From an uncultured Pelagibacteraceae bacterium (GTDB lineage Bacteria; Pseudomonadota; Alphaproteobacteria; Pelagibacterales; Pelagibacteraceae), in NCBI GenBank assembly GCA_902524955.1, contig CABZEY010000002.1, positions 1-56,390 on the forward strand: a stretch of 56,390 nucleotides of DNA, in the 5' to 3' direction. Position 1 is the first letter of the stretch, and every line of letters starts with the position of its first letter. Positions 35,683 through 46,834 of the stretch are shown piece after piece. A program made the position numbers and the translations under genes. The notes under the pieces were generated by a model. It was not told the origin of the DNA. It saw nothing but the letters and a program-made list of their open reading frames with translations, and did not search any database.

Positions 35683-38568
35683 ATGCTAAAAAATATAGTA
35701 GTTAAAGGGGCAAAAGAACATAATTTAAAAAACCTCTCAGTTGAGATACCGAGAGAAAAATTAGTGATAATTACAGGTCTGTCTGGCTCTGGAAAATCCT
35801 CATTAGCTTTTGATACAATTTATGCAGAGGGTCAAAGACGTTATGTTGAAAGCCTGTCTGCTTATGCAAGGCAGTTCTTGGATAAAATGAAAAAACCGAA
35901 TGTTGATTTGATAGAAGGTTTATCTCCTGCTATTTCAATAGAGCAAAAAACTACATCTAAAAATCCAAGATCGATTGTTGCCACGGTAACCGAGATTTAC
36001 GATTATATGAGAGTTTTATATGCCAGGATAGGAACACCCTACTCCCCGTTTACCGGTAAAGAAATTAAATCACAAACTGTCTCTGAAATTGTAGATAAAA
36101 TTTTAAATTTGCCAAAGCCTTCAAGAATAACTTTATTTTCACCTATAGTGAGAGGAAGAAAGGGAGAATATAAAAAAGAAATTTTAGGACTAAAAAAGCA
36201 AGGTTTTGAAAAAATTAGAATTAATGAGAAATTATATGATATTGACGATACACCAGCACTTAACAAAAAACTAAAACACAATATTGATGTTCAAATTGAC
36301 AAATTTTTAAATAAAAAAGATGATGTTAAAAGAATTTCAGAAAGTGTTGAATCTGCTTTAAAATTATCTGATGGATTAATCTATGCAGAATTTATAAATG
36401 AAACTTTACCTAAAGAACATCAAATAATTGAAAAATTAATCTTTTCATCAAAATTTGCTTGCCCAGAAAGCGGTTTCACTATTGAAGAAATAGAACCAAG
36501 ATTATTTTCATTCAACTCTCCATTTGGTGCATGCACCGAATGCGATGGTCTTGGCATGGATCTGTTTGTTGATCCTAAATTAGTTATCCCTAATGAGAAA
36601 ATTACATTAGCAGATGGTTGTATAAAACCTTGGTCATCAAGTTCCTCGTTATATTACGCTCAAACGTTATCATCATTAGCTAAGCATTATAAATTTTCAT
36701 TAAATGATCCTTGGAAAAAAATTCCAAAAAAAATTCAAGATATAATTTTATATGGTTCTAACGATGATGAAATTAAATTTTCTTATGATGACGGGTATGG
36801 AAAATATTCAAGTACTAAAACATTTGAAGGTGTTATCACTAATTTAGAAAGAAAGTATTTAGAAACAGAGAGTGATTGGAAAAGAGAAGAAATATCACAG
36901 TATCAGAGTGAAAAAGAATGCAGTGGTTGTAATGGTCTTAGACTTAAAGAAGAAGCTTTGTGTATAAAAATTAGTAAAAAAAATATTAGTGAAGTAACTA
37001 GACTTTCTATCAAAGAAGCAAATCAATGGTTCATAAATTTACCAAAAGAACTTAATGAAAAACAAAATGAAATAGCTCAACATGTTTTGAAGGAAATTAA
37101 TGAAAGACTTAAATTTTTAGTTAACGTAGGATTAGATTATCTAAATTTATCTCGTGCTTCAGGAACGCTTTCGGGCGGTGAGTCTCAAAGAATTAGATTG
37201 GCATCTCAAATAGGTTCAGGCTTACAAGGTGTTTTATATGTTTTAGATGAACCATCCATAGGTTTGCATCAAAAAGATAATTCAAAATTATTGGAGGCTT
37301 TAAAGCGACTCCGAGATCTTGGTAACTCTGTTATTGTTGTTGAGCATGATGAGGAGGCAATGCTAACTTCAGATCATATTATAGACATTGGCCCAGAAGC
37401 AGGAATTAACGGTGGTAAAGTAGTAGCTCAGGGAAGTACAGAAGAAATAAAAAAAAATAAATATAGTTTAACTGGAGACTATTTATCAGGAAGAAAGTTT
37501 ATACCCATACCAACAAATAGACGTGTTGCAAAAAATGGAAGATATTTACAAATTACAGGGTGCACTGGAAATAATTTAAAAAATGTAAATCTACATGTGC
37601 CCCTAGGTACATTCACCTGTGTTACAGGTGTTTCTGGAAGTGGTAAATCAACGGCAGTTTTGCATACGCTTTATCGTGCACTTAATTTGATGATAAACAA
37701 ATCTTACTCTAGAAAAATGCCACAACCCTTTAAAGGAATTAAAGGTTTTGAATATCTAGATAAAATAATTGATATCGACCAATCTCCAATTGGAAGAACG
37801 CCAAGGTCTAATCCAGCAACGTATTCAGGAGCATTTACTCCAATAAGAGACTGGTTTGCAGCTTTACCAGAAGCAAAAAGTCGAGGTTATAAACCTGGAA
37901 GGTTTTCATTTAACGTAAAAGGTGGCAGATGTGAAGCATGTGAAGGAGATGGTGTTATAACTTACGAAATGCACTTTTTACCAGATGTATTTGTTCAATG
38001 TGACGTTTGTAAAGGCAAAAGATATAATCGGGAAACATTAAATGTAAAATTTAAAGAAAAAAGTATTGCTGATGTGCTAGATATGAGTGTTGATGAAGGT
38101 GTGAGGTTTTTTGAAAATATTCCAATAATAAAGGATAAATTGCTAACATTACAAAAAGTTGGTTTAGGTTACATTAAAATTGGTCAACAAGCCACAACAC
38201 TATCAGGAGGTGAAGCGCAAAGAATTAAGCTTGCTAAAGAACTTTCCAAAAGATCTACAGGAAGAACTATATATATTCTTGACGAACCAACCACTGGATT
38301 ACATGCCCATGATATTAAAAAACTATTAGAAGTACTCCAGGCATTTGTTCAAAAAGGCAATACTGTTTTAGTTATTGAACATAATATGGATGTAATAAAG
38401 ACAGCTGACTGGTTAATTGATATGGGTCCAGAGGGTGGAGTTAACGGTGGCCAGATATTGTTTCAAGGTAAGCCAGAAGATATAGCAAAAGTAAAAAATA
38501 GTTATACAGCAAAATATTTAGATAAAATACTTAAAATAAAAAATAATAAGCTTAAAAAATCTGCTTAA
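35683..38568 (+). CDS. uvrA: Excinuclease ABC subunit A
   Basis: A 961-residue damage-sensing ABC ATPase for nucleotide-excision repair. Walker A sites are GLSGSGKSS (32-40) and GVSGSGKST (about 649-657), with signatures LSGGESQRI and LSGGEAQRI. The C-terminal zinc module is intact ([12 protein letters not shown] to [11 protein letters not shown]), but the first module reads FACPESGFT to [10 protein letters not shown], so one of four expected cysteines is Ser. I recall the same change in other alphaproteobacterial UvrA. Its stop shares TTAA with the secF stop. Confidence 0.97.
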   Translation: MLKNIVVKGAKEHNLKNLSVEIPREKLVIITGLSGSGKSSLAFDTIYAEGQRRYVESLSAYARQFLDKMKKPNVDLIEGLSPAISIEQKTTSKNPRSIVATVTEIYDYMRVLYARIGTPYSPFTGKEIKSQTVSEIVDKILNLPKPSRITLFSPIVRGRKGEYKKEILGLKKQGFEKIRINEKLYDIDDTPALNKKLKHNIDVQIDKFLNKKDDVKRISESVESALKLSDGLIYAEFINETLPKEHQIIEKLIFSSKFACPESGFTIEEIEPRLFSFNSPFGACTECDGLGMDLFVDPKLVIPNEKITLADGCIKPWSSSSSLYYAQTLSSLAKHYKFSLNDPWKKIPKKIQDIILYGSNDDEIKFSYDDGYGKYSSTKTFEGVITNLERKYLETESDWKREEISQYQSEKECSGCNGLRLKEEALCIKISKKNISEVTRLSIKEANQWFINLPKELNEKQNEIAQHVLKEINERLKFLVNVGLDYLNLSRASGTLSGGESQRIRLASQIGSGLQGVLYVLDEPSIGLHQKDNSKLLEALKRLRDLGNSVIVVEHDEEAMLTSDHIIDIGPEAGINGGKVVAQGSTEEIKKNKYSLTGDYLSGRKFIPIPTNRRVAKNGRYLQITGCTGNNLKNVNLHVPLGTFTCVTGVSGSGKSTAVLHTLYRALNLMINKSYSRKMPQPFKGIKGFEYLDKIIDIDQSPIGRTPRSNPATYSGAFTPIRDWFAALPEAKSRGYKPGRFSFNVKGGRCEACEGDGVITYEMHFLPDVFVQCDVCKGKRYNRETLNVKFKEKSIADVLDMSVDEGVRFFENIPIIKDKLLTLQKVGLGYIKIGQQATTLSGGEAQRIKLAKELSKRSTGRTIYILDEPTTGLHAHDIKKLLEVLQAFVQKGNTVLVIEHNMDVIKTADWLIDMGPEGGVNGGQILFQGKPEDIAKVKNSYTAKYLDKILKIKNNKLKKSA

Positions 38569-39470
38569 GGCGTATTATCAATTACTTCACTCCAATCGCG
38601 TTTAACATTAAAAATTAAAATTAGTGGAGAAGCTATGAATATTGAAGAATACGTACCAACTATTACACCCCAAATTAACGCAAATGAAAATCCTCTTAAA
38701 ATTTCACCGCCGAACAAGTATATAGCTGTAAGTGCCAACAATGTTGTAATTGAAGTTTTTAGTGTTCTGGGTAAAGTTTCATTTACTGATAAATTTATTA
38801 AATCTAAAAGGCTTGCTCTATCATCTTTTTTCAAATTTTCTCTAATTCTGTCATAAATAACAACAGTATCATTCATGGAATATCCCACTATAGTTAATAC
38901 TGCAGCGATTATAGAAAGATTAAATTCAAACCCAATGATACTAAAAGCTCCTAGTGTTAAAATAACGTCATGAGATAATGCTAAAATAGCACCCATACTA
39001 AACTGCCATTCAAATCTTAACCAAATATAAAAAAGCATTAGAACTAGAGCAATTACAACAGCGTATATACCTGCTTCTGTAAGTTCTTTGCTTATTTTTG
39101 GACCAACCATTTCAACTCTTCTAAAATTAATACTTTGATTTAGATTTTTTTCTAAATTACTTTTGATTTCAGATATAAAATTACTTTTACCACTTTTTTT
39201 TTCTAAAATAGCTAGAAAAGTTTTGCTATCACCAAACTCTTTTACTTTTATGTCACCCAGCTCTTGTTTTAATAATCCAGATCTTATCTTGTCAGAAGCT
39301 AAATTTTGGTTAAATTGCATTTCAATAATTGTTCCACCTTTAAAATCAATTCCTAAATTTAATCCTTTAGAAAACAATGAAATTAGAGAAATAATAATAA
39401 TTATTAAAGATAAAGTGTAAAACTTTTTGTAATGATTAATAAAAGCAATTTTAGTGTTATAAAAATTCAT
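38565..39470 (-). CDS. secF: Protein translocase subunit SecF
   Basis: A 301-residue RND-type membrane protein with six helices that helps SecYEG use the proton-motive force. After the first helix it has [15 protein letters not shown]; later [28 protein letters not shown] and [24 protein letters not shown], all characteristic. It is the last gene of sdhE-yajC-secD-secF, 2 bp after secD. The terminus overlaps uvrA by 4 bp. Confidence 0.96.
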   Translation of the reverse strand: MNFYNTKIAFINHYKKFYTLSLIIIIISLISLFSKGLNLGIDFKGGTIIEMQFNQNLASDKIRSGLLKQELGDIKVKEFGDSKTFLAILEKKSGKSNFISEIKSNLEKNLNQSINFRRVEMVGPKISKELTEAGIYAVVIALVLMLFYIWLRFEWQFSMGAILALSHDVILTLGAFSIIGFEFNLSIIAAVLTIVGYSMNDTVVIYDRIRENLKKDDRASLLDLINLSVNETLPRTLKTSITTLLALTAIYLFGGEILRGFSFALIWGVIVGTYSSIFIASPLILIFNVKRDWSEVIDNTP

Positions 39471-39472
39471 AA

Positions 39473-41020
39473 TTAAATTTTTATTTCCTGACCTTTTTTT
39501 GATTTAATATATACAGATACAAATAGTCTTCCTAAAATAAATGTTGTAAACAAAGAAGTGATTATTCCAATTGCTAGTGTTACTGCAAATCCTTTTATCG
39601 GACCACTGCCAATAAAATATAGTACAAAAGCAGCAATTAAAGTGGTGATATTTGCATCTAATAGAGTTGTTAAAACTCTTTTATATCCATTGTCAAATGC
39701 AATCAAAATATTATCTTCAATTTTTAATTCTTCTTTAATTCTCTCATAAATTAATACATTCGCATCTACAGCCATTCCTACTGTTAATATTATTCCCGCT
39801 ATCCCCGGCAGAGTTAAAGTTGCTTCAACTATAGTCAAAATACTAATTAATAATATTAAATTAATAAAAAGGGATATGTTAGCAAATATACCAAAGATTT
39901 TATAATTATAAAAAATATATAAAATTACTAAAATAAAACCGATAATTAATGATAATATTCCTTTATCTATACTTTCTTGACCGAGATCTGGTCCAACAGT
40001 TCTTTCTTCAATAATTGACATAGGAGCAGGTAAAGCGCCTGAGCGTAAAATAATTGATAAATTATTTGCTTCTTCAACGCTAAAACTACCTGATATTTGA
40101 CCGTTTCCAGTTGTAATGGCGTCTCGAACTACAGGAGCACTAACAACTTTATCATCAATAATTATCGCAAGTCTTCTGCCAATATTATTTTTTGTTGCAT
40201 AAGCAAATTTTTTGGCTCCAAAACCATCTAATTTAAAATTAACAACTGATGAATTGTTAAGGTTATCAAATCCTGGTTGTGCATCTGTTAAATGCTCACC
40301 AGATAAAACTAGTTTTTTTTGCACATTGTAAGTCTCAAGATTATTTTTTGATTGAAGTTTTTCATAACTTTGTTTTTTAGCATCGTTATCTGCTATAAAC
40401 CTGAATGTTAATTTTGCCGTTGTACCAATTATTTCTTTAATTCTTTTAGGATTTTTAATACCAGGAAGTTCAATTAAGATTCTCTCCTCACCTTGTGCAA
40501 TTATAGTAGGCTCCCTTGTACCAAGTTCATCTATTCTGGAACGAATAATTTCAAGAGATTGCTCCATTGCATTTTTTTTAATTCTTTTTTGGTAACTTTC
40601 ACTTAGATTAATTTTAATTTGATTATTCAAAAATTGATAATTTAGCTCCCTATTACTCTCATCAATATTTTCGTTGATTTTATTATCATTCAATACTTTT
40701 AAAATATTATCTTTATTTTCAATATTAAATTCAAAGGAGATGGTCGAATTCTTTATAATAAAATTATTATAATTAATTCTTTCAGACCTTAATTTTTTTT
40801 TTAATTCAAAAGACTTTGTTTCAAGTTTATCTTTAAATAAAGGCTTGGAGTTTACCTCTAGTAATAAATATGATCCACCTTGTAGATCCAAGCCTAAAAC
40901 AACTTTTTTTTTAGGTAAAAATGAAACTTCAGATTTAAACACATTTGGCAAAAAAAATATAAATCCGAATATTATAAGAGAAATAATAGTAAAAATTTTT
41001 AACTTAGAAAATTGTAACAC
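39473..41020 (-). CDS. secD: Protein translocase subunit SecD
   Basis: A 515-residue partner of SecF. It has LGLDLQGGSYLLLEV at the start of the large periplasmic P1 region, EIIRSRIDELGTREPTI, LRSGALPAPMSIIEERTVGP before the membrane core, and AGIILTVGMAVDANVLIYERIKEEL, the proton-path segment with conserved Asp. Six transmembrane helices follow the usual pattern. It lies 6 bp downstream of yajC. Confidence 0.96.
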   Translation of the reverse strand: MLQFSKLKIFTIISLIIFGFIFFLPNVFKSEVSFLPKKKVVLGLDLQGGSYLLLEVNSKPLFKDKLETKSFELKKKLRSERINYNNFIIKNSTISFEFNIENKDNILKVLNDNKINENIDESNRELNYQFLNNQIKINLSESYQKRIKKNAMEQSLEIIRSRIDELGTREPTIIAQGEERILIELPGIKNPKRIKEIIGTTAKLTFRFIADNDAKKQSYEKLQSKNNLETYNVQKKLVLSGEHLTDAQPGFDNLNNSSVVNFKLDGFGAKKFAYATKNNIGRRLAIIIDDKVVSAPVVRDAITTGNGQISGSFSVEEANNLSIILRSGALPAPMSIIEERTVGPDLGQESIDKGILSLIIGFILVILYIFYNYKIFGIFANISLFINLILLISILTIVEATLTLPGIAGIILTVGMAVDANVLIYERIKEELKIEDNILIAFDNGYKRVLTTLLDANITTLIAAFVLYFIGSGPIKGFAVTLAIGIITSLFTTFILGRLFVSVYIKSKKGQEIKI

Positions 41021-41026
41021 TCTAAA

Positions 41027-41347
41027 TTACTTTTTAGGTTCTGTTTTGCTTAAAACCTGAGAAATTGTACTTTTTATAACTTGTATCGTCACGTTATCTG
41101 AAATTTGAATTTCAGCCTTATCACCATCTATGATTCTAACCACTTTACCGACTATACCACCAGCAGTAACTACATTGTCTCCACGTGTCAGAGCTTCAAC
41201 CATCGCTTTATGTTCTTTTATTCTCTTTTGCTGCGGTCTGATCAGCAAAAAATAAAAGATAACAAAAATTAAAATTAAGGGTATGAATTGCCCTATTGCT
41301 TTTCCATCCATGAACGATGTATTTAAACTAAATGGGTTATAATTCAA
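41027..41347 (-). CDS. yajC: Preprotein translocase accessory subunit YajC
   Basis: A 106-residue small inner-membrane protein. After a short N-terminus it has one helix (FIPLILIFVIFYFLLIRPQQKRIKEH), then the conserved GDNVVTAGGIVGKVVRI beta-domain. In many bacteria tgt precedes yajC; here tgt lies in the gyrA operon and sdhE takes that place. Confidence 0.95.
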   Translation of the reverse strand: MNYNPFSLNTSFMDGKAIGQFIPLILIFVIFYFLLIRPQQKRIKEHKAMVEALTRGDNVVTAGGIVGKVVRIIDGDKAEIQISDNVTIQVIKSTISQVLSKTEPKK

Positions 41348-41354
41348 CCCATTA

Positions 41355-41612
41355 TTATTGATCTTCTAAGTGTTTCTTTATTTTTTTTACAATATTTATA
41401 TTTTCTAAATTTATGTTTGGTCTATTCATTACAAAATAATCAGTTAATATTTTATCACTAAAATCAAGCAATTTTTCAAATTCTCTTAAATCTATTTCTG
41501 ACAAATTACTGTGATTTTTCTTAAAATAACCACCTAGTACAATATCCATTTCTTTAGTTCCCCTATGTGAAGATCTAAATAATAATTTTTTTACAAAGTC
41601 TGTATTGCTCAC
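41355..41612 (-). CDS. sdhE: FAD assembly factor SdhE (succinate dehydrogenase assembly)
   Basis: An 85-residue SdhE/YgfY-family protein that helps attach FAD to the SdhA flavoprotein. The signature RSSHRGTKEMDIVLGGYF contains the RG-x2-E-x-D core; SEIDLREFEKLLDFSD and ILTDYFV follow. I start it at GTG 41612-41610 (MSNTDFVKKLLFR). The longer frame from a TTG at 41648 would add only an improbable run of Ile and Phe encoded by the recG promoter region. recG beside sdhE is a common alphaproteobacterial order. yajC follows after 7 bp. Confidence 0.88.
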   Translation of the reverse strand: MSNTDFVKKLLFRSSHRGTKEMDIVLGGYFKKNHSNLSEIDLREFEKLLDFSDKILTDYFVMNRPNINLENINIVKKIKKHLEDQ

Positions 41613-41647
41613 TAAGAAAATAAATATAAAAATAATAATTATTATCA

Positions 41648-43699
41648 ATGAAAAACGATCTATTTAGCTCAATAATAAATGTAAAGGGCATTGGTCCTAA
41701 AATAAAGAAGAAATTAGAAGAAAAAAATATTTTAAATAAAGCAGACCTTTTATTGAATCTCCCATCAGGATCGATTGACAGAAGATTCTGTCCAAAACTA
41801 GATCAATTAGAAATTGGTAAGATATCTACAATTTTTGTAATACCGATAAAATACAGTTTTCCTAGAATTAGAAATTTACCAAGTAGAGTAACTTGCAAAG
41901 ATGAATATAGTAAAATTGATTTAGTTTTTTTCAATAGTCGCGAAAATTACATTAAGCAAATGCTACCTTTGAACGAAGAGGTAGTTATTAGTGGTAAAGT
42001 TAGTCTTTATAAAAGTAAATATCAAATTACCAATCCAGATTATATTAGAACAACAGATAAAGGAACTAACATTCAAAAAGTTATGTCGAGATATTCATCC
42101 ATATCAGGTATCTCTGATAAAACGCTTCAAAAAATTTTTAGTGATGAGGCAAACAATATTGAAGAATTAGATGATTGGCATGACAAGTCTTTTTTAGAGA
42201 AAATGAAATGGCTCTCATGGTCTCAAAGCATTAAAAGAATTCATAACCCTATAGAAACTGATGACGTAAATAAAAATTCACTTTATTATGAACGTTTAGC
42301 CTATGATGAAATTTTTAGTAATTTATTAATATTTAATGAAATTAAAAAAAGAATTGAAAAAATAAAAAAAATACCAAAACAAATATCCAAATTAGAAATA
42401 GATGGAATAACAAAAAAAATTCCATTTAATTTAACCAATGATCAAAAAAATTGTTTAGATGACATTATTAAAGATATGAAATCAGAAAGAAAAATGATGA
42501 GAGTTTTACAAGGTGATGTTGGTTCTGGAAAAACGATTATTGCTCTTATGGCATCATACTTAAACTGTAAATCAAATTATCAAACAGCAATAATGGTGCC
42601 TACAGAAATATTAGCAACACAACATTATAAAAATTTTAAAAATATTTTAGATAAAACAAATATTAATATCGAGCTGTTGACTGGTAAAACAAAACTTAAA
42701 AATCAAAAAATTATAAGGGAAAAATTAAAAAATAATAAAATTGATATTCTAATTGGTACACATTCATTGTTTCAAGATAAAATAGAATTCTCAAAACTTG
42801 GATTGATAGTTATCGATGAACAACATAAATTTGGTGTTAAACAAAGAATTAATTTATCTTTAAAGGGTACAAATAATACGGATGTTATACTTATGACAGC
42901 TACGCCAATTCCAAGAACTTTAGTTCTAACTAATTATGGAGATATGAATATTTCAACAATTAAAAAAAAACCTTTCTCAAATAATAATCTAACAACTCTT
43001 ATAAAGCCTATTCAAAAATTAGATGAAGTAATAGCCTTTGTAAATCAAAGAATGGATAATGAAGATCAAATATATTGGGTTTGTCCATTAATTGATGAGA
43101 GTGAAAAATTGAAATTAATGGCAGCGATAAAGAGGTTCGAATTATTAAAGAAAAAAATTAACCATAACATTGGATTAATTCATGGTTCCACAAAAAAAGA
43201 AGATAAAGAGGAAGTTATGCAAGATTTTATTGATGGAAAAATCAGGGGTATTATCTCTACCACGGTTATAGAAGTTGGTATTGATAACCCAAATGCTAAT
43301 ACTATCATAATAGAAAATGCTGAAAGGTTTGGACTTGCTCAGTTACATCAACTTAGAGGAAGAGTTGGAAGATCGGGTAATGAAGCAAACTGTATATTGC
43401 TTTATTCATCTGCAATTTCAGAAACTGGAAAAAAAAGATTAAAAATAATGAAGGACTCTAATGATGGATTTTATATTTCTGAGGAAGATTTAAAATTAAG
43501 AGGTTATGGTGATATAATTGGTTATCAACAAAGCGGTGAAAAGAACTTTATAATTGCTGATCCAATTTATCATTCCCATCTATTTGAGCTTGCAAAAAAT
43601 AATCTGGATTTACTGGAGCAAAATAATAAAAGTAAATACGAAATACTTTTAAAAATTTTTAAAAAAGACAGAATTTTAAATATTATAGATACTGGTTAA
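41648..43699 (+). CDS. recG: ATP-dependent DNA helicase RecG
   Basis: A 683-residue branch-migration helicase that remodels stalled forks and recombination junctions. The wedge OB domain (about 60-150) is followed by Walker A GDVGSGKT (289-296), DEQH box (390-393) in VIDEQHKFGVKQR, MTATPIPRTL, and the C-terminal block TTVIEVGIDNPNANT, RFGLAQLHQLRGRVGRS. It diverges from sdhE across 35 bp and shares TTAA as the overlapping stop with the SbmA/BacA-like gene. Confidence 0.96.
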   Translation: MKNDLFSSIINVKGIGPKIKKKLEEKNILNKADLLLNLPSGSIDRRFCPKLDQLEIGKISTIFVIPIKYSFPRIRNLPSRVTCKDEYSKIDLVFFNSRENYIKQMLPLNEEVVISGKVSLYKSKYQITNPDYIRTTDKGTNIQKVMSRYSSISGISDKTLQKIFSDEANNIEELDDWHDKSFLEKMKWLSWSQSIKRIHNPIETDDVNKNSLYYERLAYDEIFSNLLIFNEIKKRIEKIKKIPKQISKLEIDGITKKIPFNLTNDQKNCLDDIIKDMKSERKMMRVLQGDVGSGKTIIALMASYLNCKSNYQTAIMVPTEILATQHYKNFKNILDKTNINIELLTGKTKLKNQKIIREKLKNNKIDILIGTHSLFQDKIEFSKLGLIVIDEQHKFGVKQRINLSLKGTNNTDVILMTATPIPRTLVLTNYGDMNISTIKKKPFSNNNLTTLIKPIQKLDEVIAFVNQRMDNEDQIYWVCPLIDESEKLKLMAAIKRFELLKKKINHNIGLIHGSTKKEDKEEVMQDFIDGKIRGIISTTVIEVGIDNPNANTIIIENAERFGLAQLHQLRGRVGRSGNEANCILLYSSAISETGKKRLKIMKDSNDGFYISEEDLKLRGYGDIIGYQQSGEKNFIIADPIYHSHLFELAKNNLDLLEQNNKSKYEILLKIFKKDRILNIIDTG

Positions 43700-44670
43700 G
43701 CTATTTTTTTGTAGCCTATAGCTATTTCAAATTCATTTAATCTTTTATATATAGATCTCAATTCTGTAATAGTGGTCCAATTTTGTGTAAATAGCGAAAA
43801 ACTACCATGCACTCTTGCAAAAGCGTTCGATACTTGAATAACAAAACCCAAAGTAATTGCTCCTGTAAACAAACCTGGAGCCATTACAAGATATGGAACT
43901 ATTACCATGAATTGATCATAAATATTTACCCATATATCAAAATATCCATAATGTAGAAAAAGACGGTGATAGTTAAATTTTATACCTGTAAATAGTTCAA
44001 ATACTGTATCTGGTTTAGCATACGTATCCCTATCATCCTCTCCATAAACTAACTCTTTTCTAAATTTTGCTTCAACTTTTTGATTATTATATTCTAAACC
44101 AGGTAATTTTATTCCAACAAACCAACTAATTATTAAACTACCAACACTTGTAGCGAATGCTACCCAAACAAGAGATCCTGGAATATTTCTTAAAAAATCG
44201 ATCTCAACTTTTGAGGACAGTGACCACAATATTGGTGTAAATGCAATTAAAGTCATTATCGCTCTTACAACTTGAAGACCTAGACTCTCAACGATTTTTG
44301 CAAATCTCATTGTATCTTCTTGTAGCCTTTGGGCTGAACCCTCGACTTTAACTCTACCTGATGTCCAGATAGGTATGTAGTCAAAAGTCATCGCCTCTCG
44401 CCAACGAAAAGCATACAGCCTTGTAAAATAAGCTGTAAGTGTTGCTAAAACTACATATGGTAAAGCTAAATACACAAACTCTAAAATTTTATCCCAAAAC
44501 ATTGAAATATCATTTTCAGTTGGCTTTTGAAGTAGATCATAAAATCCTTTATACCACTCATTGATTTTCACAGTTATTGTGACTTGAATTAAAAGTGATA
44601 AGATTAAAAATAATCCTCCACCCCATGACCATAATAGCCATTTTTTATTAAGAAAAAAACTTTTAAACAT
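43696..44670 (-). CDS. SbmA/BacA-like peptide transporter
   Basis: A 324-residue multi-helix inner-membrane protein of the SbmA/BacA family, the membrane half of an ABC transporter without its ATPase. Seen are KINEWYKGFYDLLQKP near the N-terminus, RLYAFRWREAMTFDY, VEGSAQRLQEDTMRFAKIVE, and DTVFELFTGIKFNYHRLFLH. SbmA imports proline-rich peptides and microcins; BacA affects very-long-chain lipid A modification and persistence in hosts. Substrate here is unknown. It starts 2 bp after the NDUFS4-like gene and ends on recG. Confidence 0.9.
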   Translation of the reverse strand: MFKSFFLNKKWLLWSWGGGLFLILSLLIQVTITVKINEWYKGFYDLLQKPTENDISMFWDKILEFVYLALPYVVLATLTAYFTRLYAFRWREAMTFDYIPIWTSGRVKVEGSAQRLQEDTMRFAKIVESLGLQVVRAIMTLIAFTPILWSLSSKVEIDFLRNIPGSLVWVAFATSVGSLIISWFVGIKLPGLEYNNQKVEAKFRKELVYGEDDRDTYAKPDTVFELFTGIKFNYHRLFLHYGYFDIWVNIYDQFMVIVPYLVMAPGLFTGAITLGFVIQVSNAFARVHGSFSLFTQNWTTITELRSIYKRLNEFEIAIGYKKIA

Positions 44671-44672
44671 TT

Positions 44673-44954
44673 TTATGAAAGAAAATTGTCTGCGTAAGAT
44701 TTAATAATTTGTTTTATCTTTTTTGACTCTATTAAATCAAAATCAATATTATTTTTTTTTGCATAATTAATTGCAGAGTCTTTATCATCAAAATAAAGTT
44801 TTACTTGAGATTGGGTATCAGTAGTACTTTCCCAATTCATTAAATGATCATAATCACTATTATCTTTAAAAAATTCTAACACCCATTTTTTACTATTATT
44901 ACGGCCTGACTGTGTTGCAGTTTTTGAGGGTATGTAAATTTTAGCTTTTTTCAT
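44673..44954 (-). CDS. NDUFS4-like complex I accessory subunit (ETC complex I subunit conserved region)
   Basis: A 93-residue homologue of the mitochondrial NDUFS4 (18 kDa) subunit, found in alphaproteobacteria. Diagnostic are ARIYIPSKTATQSGRNNSKK-like opening (here AKIYIPSKTATQSGRNN), WVLEF, the DHLMNWESTTDTQSQVKLYF block, and FDDKDSAINYAKKNNIDFDL. It is expected to bind NADH dehydrogenase on the cytoplasmic side. The nuo operon is not in this window. It heads a two-gene unit with the SbmA/BacA-like gene and starts near tRNA-Pro. Confidence 0.9.
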   Translation of the reverse strand: MKKAKIYIPSKTATQSGRNNSKKWVLEFFKDNSDYDHLMNWESTTDTQSQVKLYFDDKDSAINYAKKNNIDFDLIESKKIKQIIKSYADNFLS

Positions 44955-44968
44955 GTTTTTAATTATTT

Positions 44969-45045
<77 letters not shown>

Positions 45046-45129
45046 ACTTTATAACTTATATACATATTTTATTGATCTTTTAAAGAATTAAGAATTTCAT
45101 TTTTAAAACTAAAATGATAATAAATCAGC

Positions 45130-46320
45130 GTGATTACGAAAATCTCATCTTTTTTTAAGTGGTACATTAAACATGAAAGTACCGCAGGTATTACCTTGCT
45201 AGTGATGACTATTATTGCTTTAATAATTAGTAATTCTTTTTTGTCAGACGACTATTTCAAAGCACTCAAAACGTATTACGCCCTCGGTTTTGGTGAATTT
45301 AAACTTAAACTATCTTTATTTCATTGGATAAATGATGCTTTAATGGCAATTTTTTTCTTAGTAGTTGGATTGGAAATCAAAAGAGAATTTGTTGAAGGAG
45401 AATTATCAAGACCAACACAAGCTGCATTGCCAATAATGGGCGCTGTTGGGGGAATGTTGGTACCCGCTCTAATCTACGTTGGTTTTAATATTCAAACACC
45501 AGAAACATTAAGAGGTTGGGCAATACCATCTGCTACAGATATCGCATTTTCTATTGGGATTTTATCTTTGCTAGGATCTAGAGTCCCCTTGTCTCTAAAA
45601 GTATTTTTAGTTGCTCTTGCTATTATTGACGACATGGGTGCAGTAATTATTATAGCTATATTTTATACAACAGAATTAAATCTTACCTATTTAAGTTTGA
45701 TGTTTGCGTGTTTTTTTATACTTTTATTACTAAATAAATTTAATGTTAAATATTTTTCACTATATTTAATAGTCGGGTTGTTCATGTGGTTTTTTACTCA
45801 TGAGTCCGGTGTGCATGCTACAATTGCTGGAGTACTTTTGGCAATAACTATCCCACATAAACAAGATCAATCTCATCATGGTAAATCAATGTTAAAGCAT
45901 GTTGAACATACACTGGCTCCATATGTTTCATTTATTATAATGCCAATATTTGCTTTTGCAAACGCTGGAGTTAATTTTGACGGCATGTCATTCTCACAAT
46001 TATTAGAGCCGGTTCCCCTTGGAATTTGTCTTGGATTATTTGTTGGAAAGCAAATTGGAGTATTTATTTTCTCAATTGCTGCAATAAAATTTGGTCTAGC
46101 TGAGAAACCAAATGATGCTAACTGGGGAAGTTTTTATGGTGTTGGAATACTTACGGGTATTGGTTTTACCATGAGTTTATTTGTAGGAAACTTGGCTTTT
46201 CCTGATTCAGATATTATTGATGGTGTTAAAATTGGTGTTTTATTGGGATCGTTATTTTCAACACTAGCTGGATATGGTTTGTTAATGATAACAACAAAAA
46301 AAAAGAATGCGATCGCTTAA
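45130..46320 (+). CDS. nhaA: Na+/H+ antiporter NhaA
   Basis: A 396-residue, about 11-12-helix antiporter. The paired ion-binding aspartates are D167-D168 in ALAIIDDMGAVIIIAIFY; other blocks are HWINDALMAIFFLVVGLEIK, GWAIPSATDIAFSIGIL, FFTHESGVHATIAGVLLA and GFTMSLFVGNLAF. It starts with GTG at 45130 and has no obvious Shine-Dalgarno. It removes Na+ at high pH, apt for seawater. It overlaps the glutathione peroxidase start by 14 bp. Confidence 0.95.
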   Translation: MITKISSFFKWYIKHESTAGITLLVMTIIALIISNSFLSDDYFKALKTYYALGFGEFKLKLSLFHWINDALMAIFFLVVGLEIKREFVEGELSRPTQAALPIMGAVGGMLVPALIYVGFNIQTPETLRGWAIPSATDIAFSIGILSLLGSRVPLSLKVFLVALAIIDDMGAVIIIAIFYTTELNLTYLSLMFACFFILLLLNKFNVKYFSLYLIVGLFMWFFTHESGVHATIAGVLLAITIPHKQDQSHHGKSMLKHVEHTLAPYVSFIIMPIFAFANAGVNFDGMSFSQLLEPVPLGICLGLFVGKQIGVFIFSIAAIKFGLAEKPNDANWGSFYGVGILTGIGFTMSLFVGNLAFPDSDIIDGVKIGVLLGSLFSTLAGYGLLMITTKKKNAIA

Positions 46321-46834
46321 AATATTAATTATAATTATATTATTTAGTAACCCAGTTTATGCAAATATGAAAAATGCTTTTGACTTTAAATTTGACTCAA
46401 TAGATGGCAAAGATTTAAATCTTTCGAAATACAAAGGAAATACTTTACTTGTAGTAAATGTTGCAAGCAGATGTGGTTTTACAAATCAGTACGACGGTTT
46501 ACAAACTTTGTGGGAAGAATACAAAAATAAAGGTTTTGTAGTCATCGGTGTATCCTCAAATGACTTTAATCAAGAATTAAAAAGTAAAGAAGAGGTTAAA
46601 AAATTTTGTGAAGTAAATTTTGGTATAAATTTTCCAATGACTGATATTACAACTATTAAAGGTGATAATGCACACCCGTTTTTCAAATGGGCTAAAGATA
46701 CATCTGGTTTCAAACCAAAATGGAATTTTTATAAAATATTAATAAATAAATCTGGTCAAATAGAAGACACTTTTAGCTCAATGACAAAACCCAAAAGTAC
46801 TAAACTTATTTCAGCCATAGAGAAAATTCTATGA
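46307..46834 (+). CDS. Glutathione peroxidase family protein, exported
   Basis: A 175-residue thioredoxin-fold peroxidase. Residues 1-20 (LKILIIIILFSNPVYAN) form a Sec signal, so it probably reduces hydroperoxides in the periplasm, whereas most bacterial members are cytoplasmic. The active site has Cys56 in NVASRCGFTNQYDGLQ (a normal TGT codon, not selenocysteine) and Trp-Asn in PKWNFYKILI. Electron donor is unknown. It is coupled to nhaA (14-bp overlap) and, through ATGA, to the 37-residue gene that follows. Confidence 0.92.
   Translation: MRSLKILIIIILFSNPVYANMKNAFDFKFDSIDGKDLNLSKYKGNTLLVVNVASRCGFTNQYDGLQTLWEEYKNKGFVVIGVSSNDFNQELKSKEEVKKFCEVNFGINFPMTDITTIKGDNAHPFFKWAKDTSGFKPKWNFYKILINKSGQIEDTFSSMTKPKSTKLISAIEKIL

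Noticed and set aside
41355-41648. Longer form of SdhE starting with TTG at 41648
   Set aside because: The added 12 residues are Ile/Phe only, come from the divergent promoter region, and have no ribosome-binding site; GTG at 41612 gives the normal family length.
46468-46479. Selenocysteine in the glutathione peroxidase
   Set aside because: The active-site codon is TGT (Cys), and no SECIS-like element or in-frame TGA is present.
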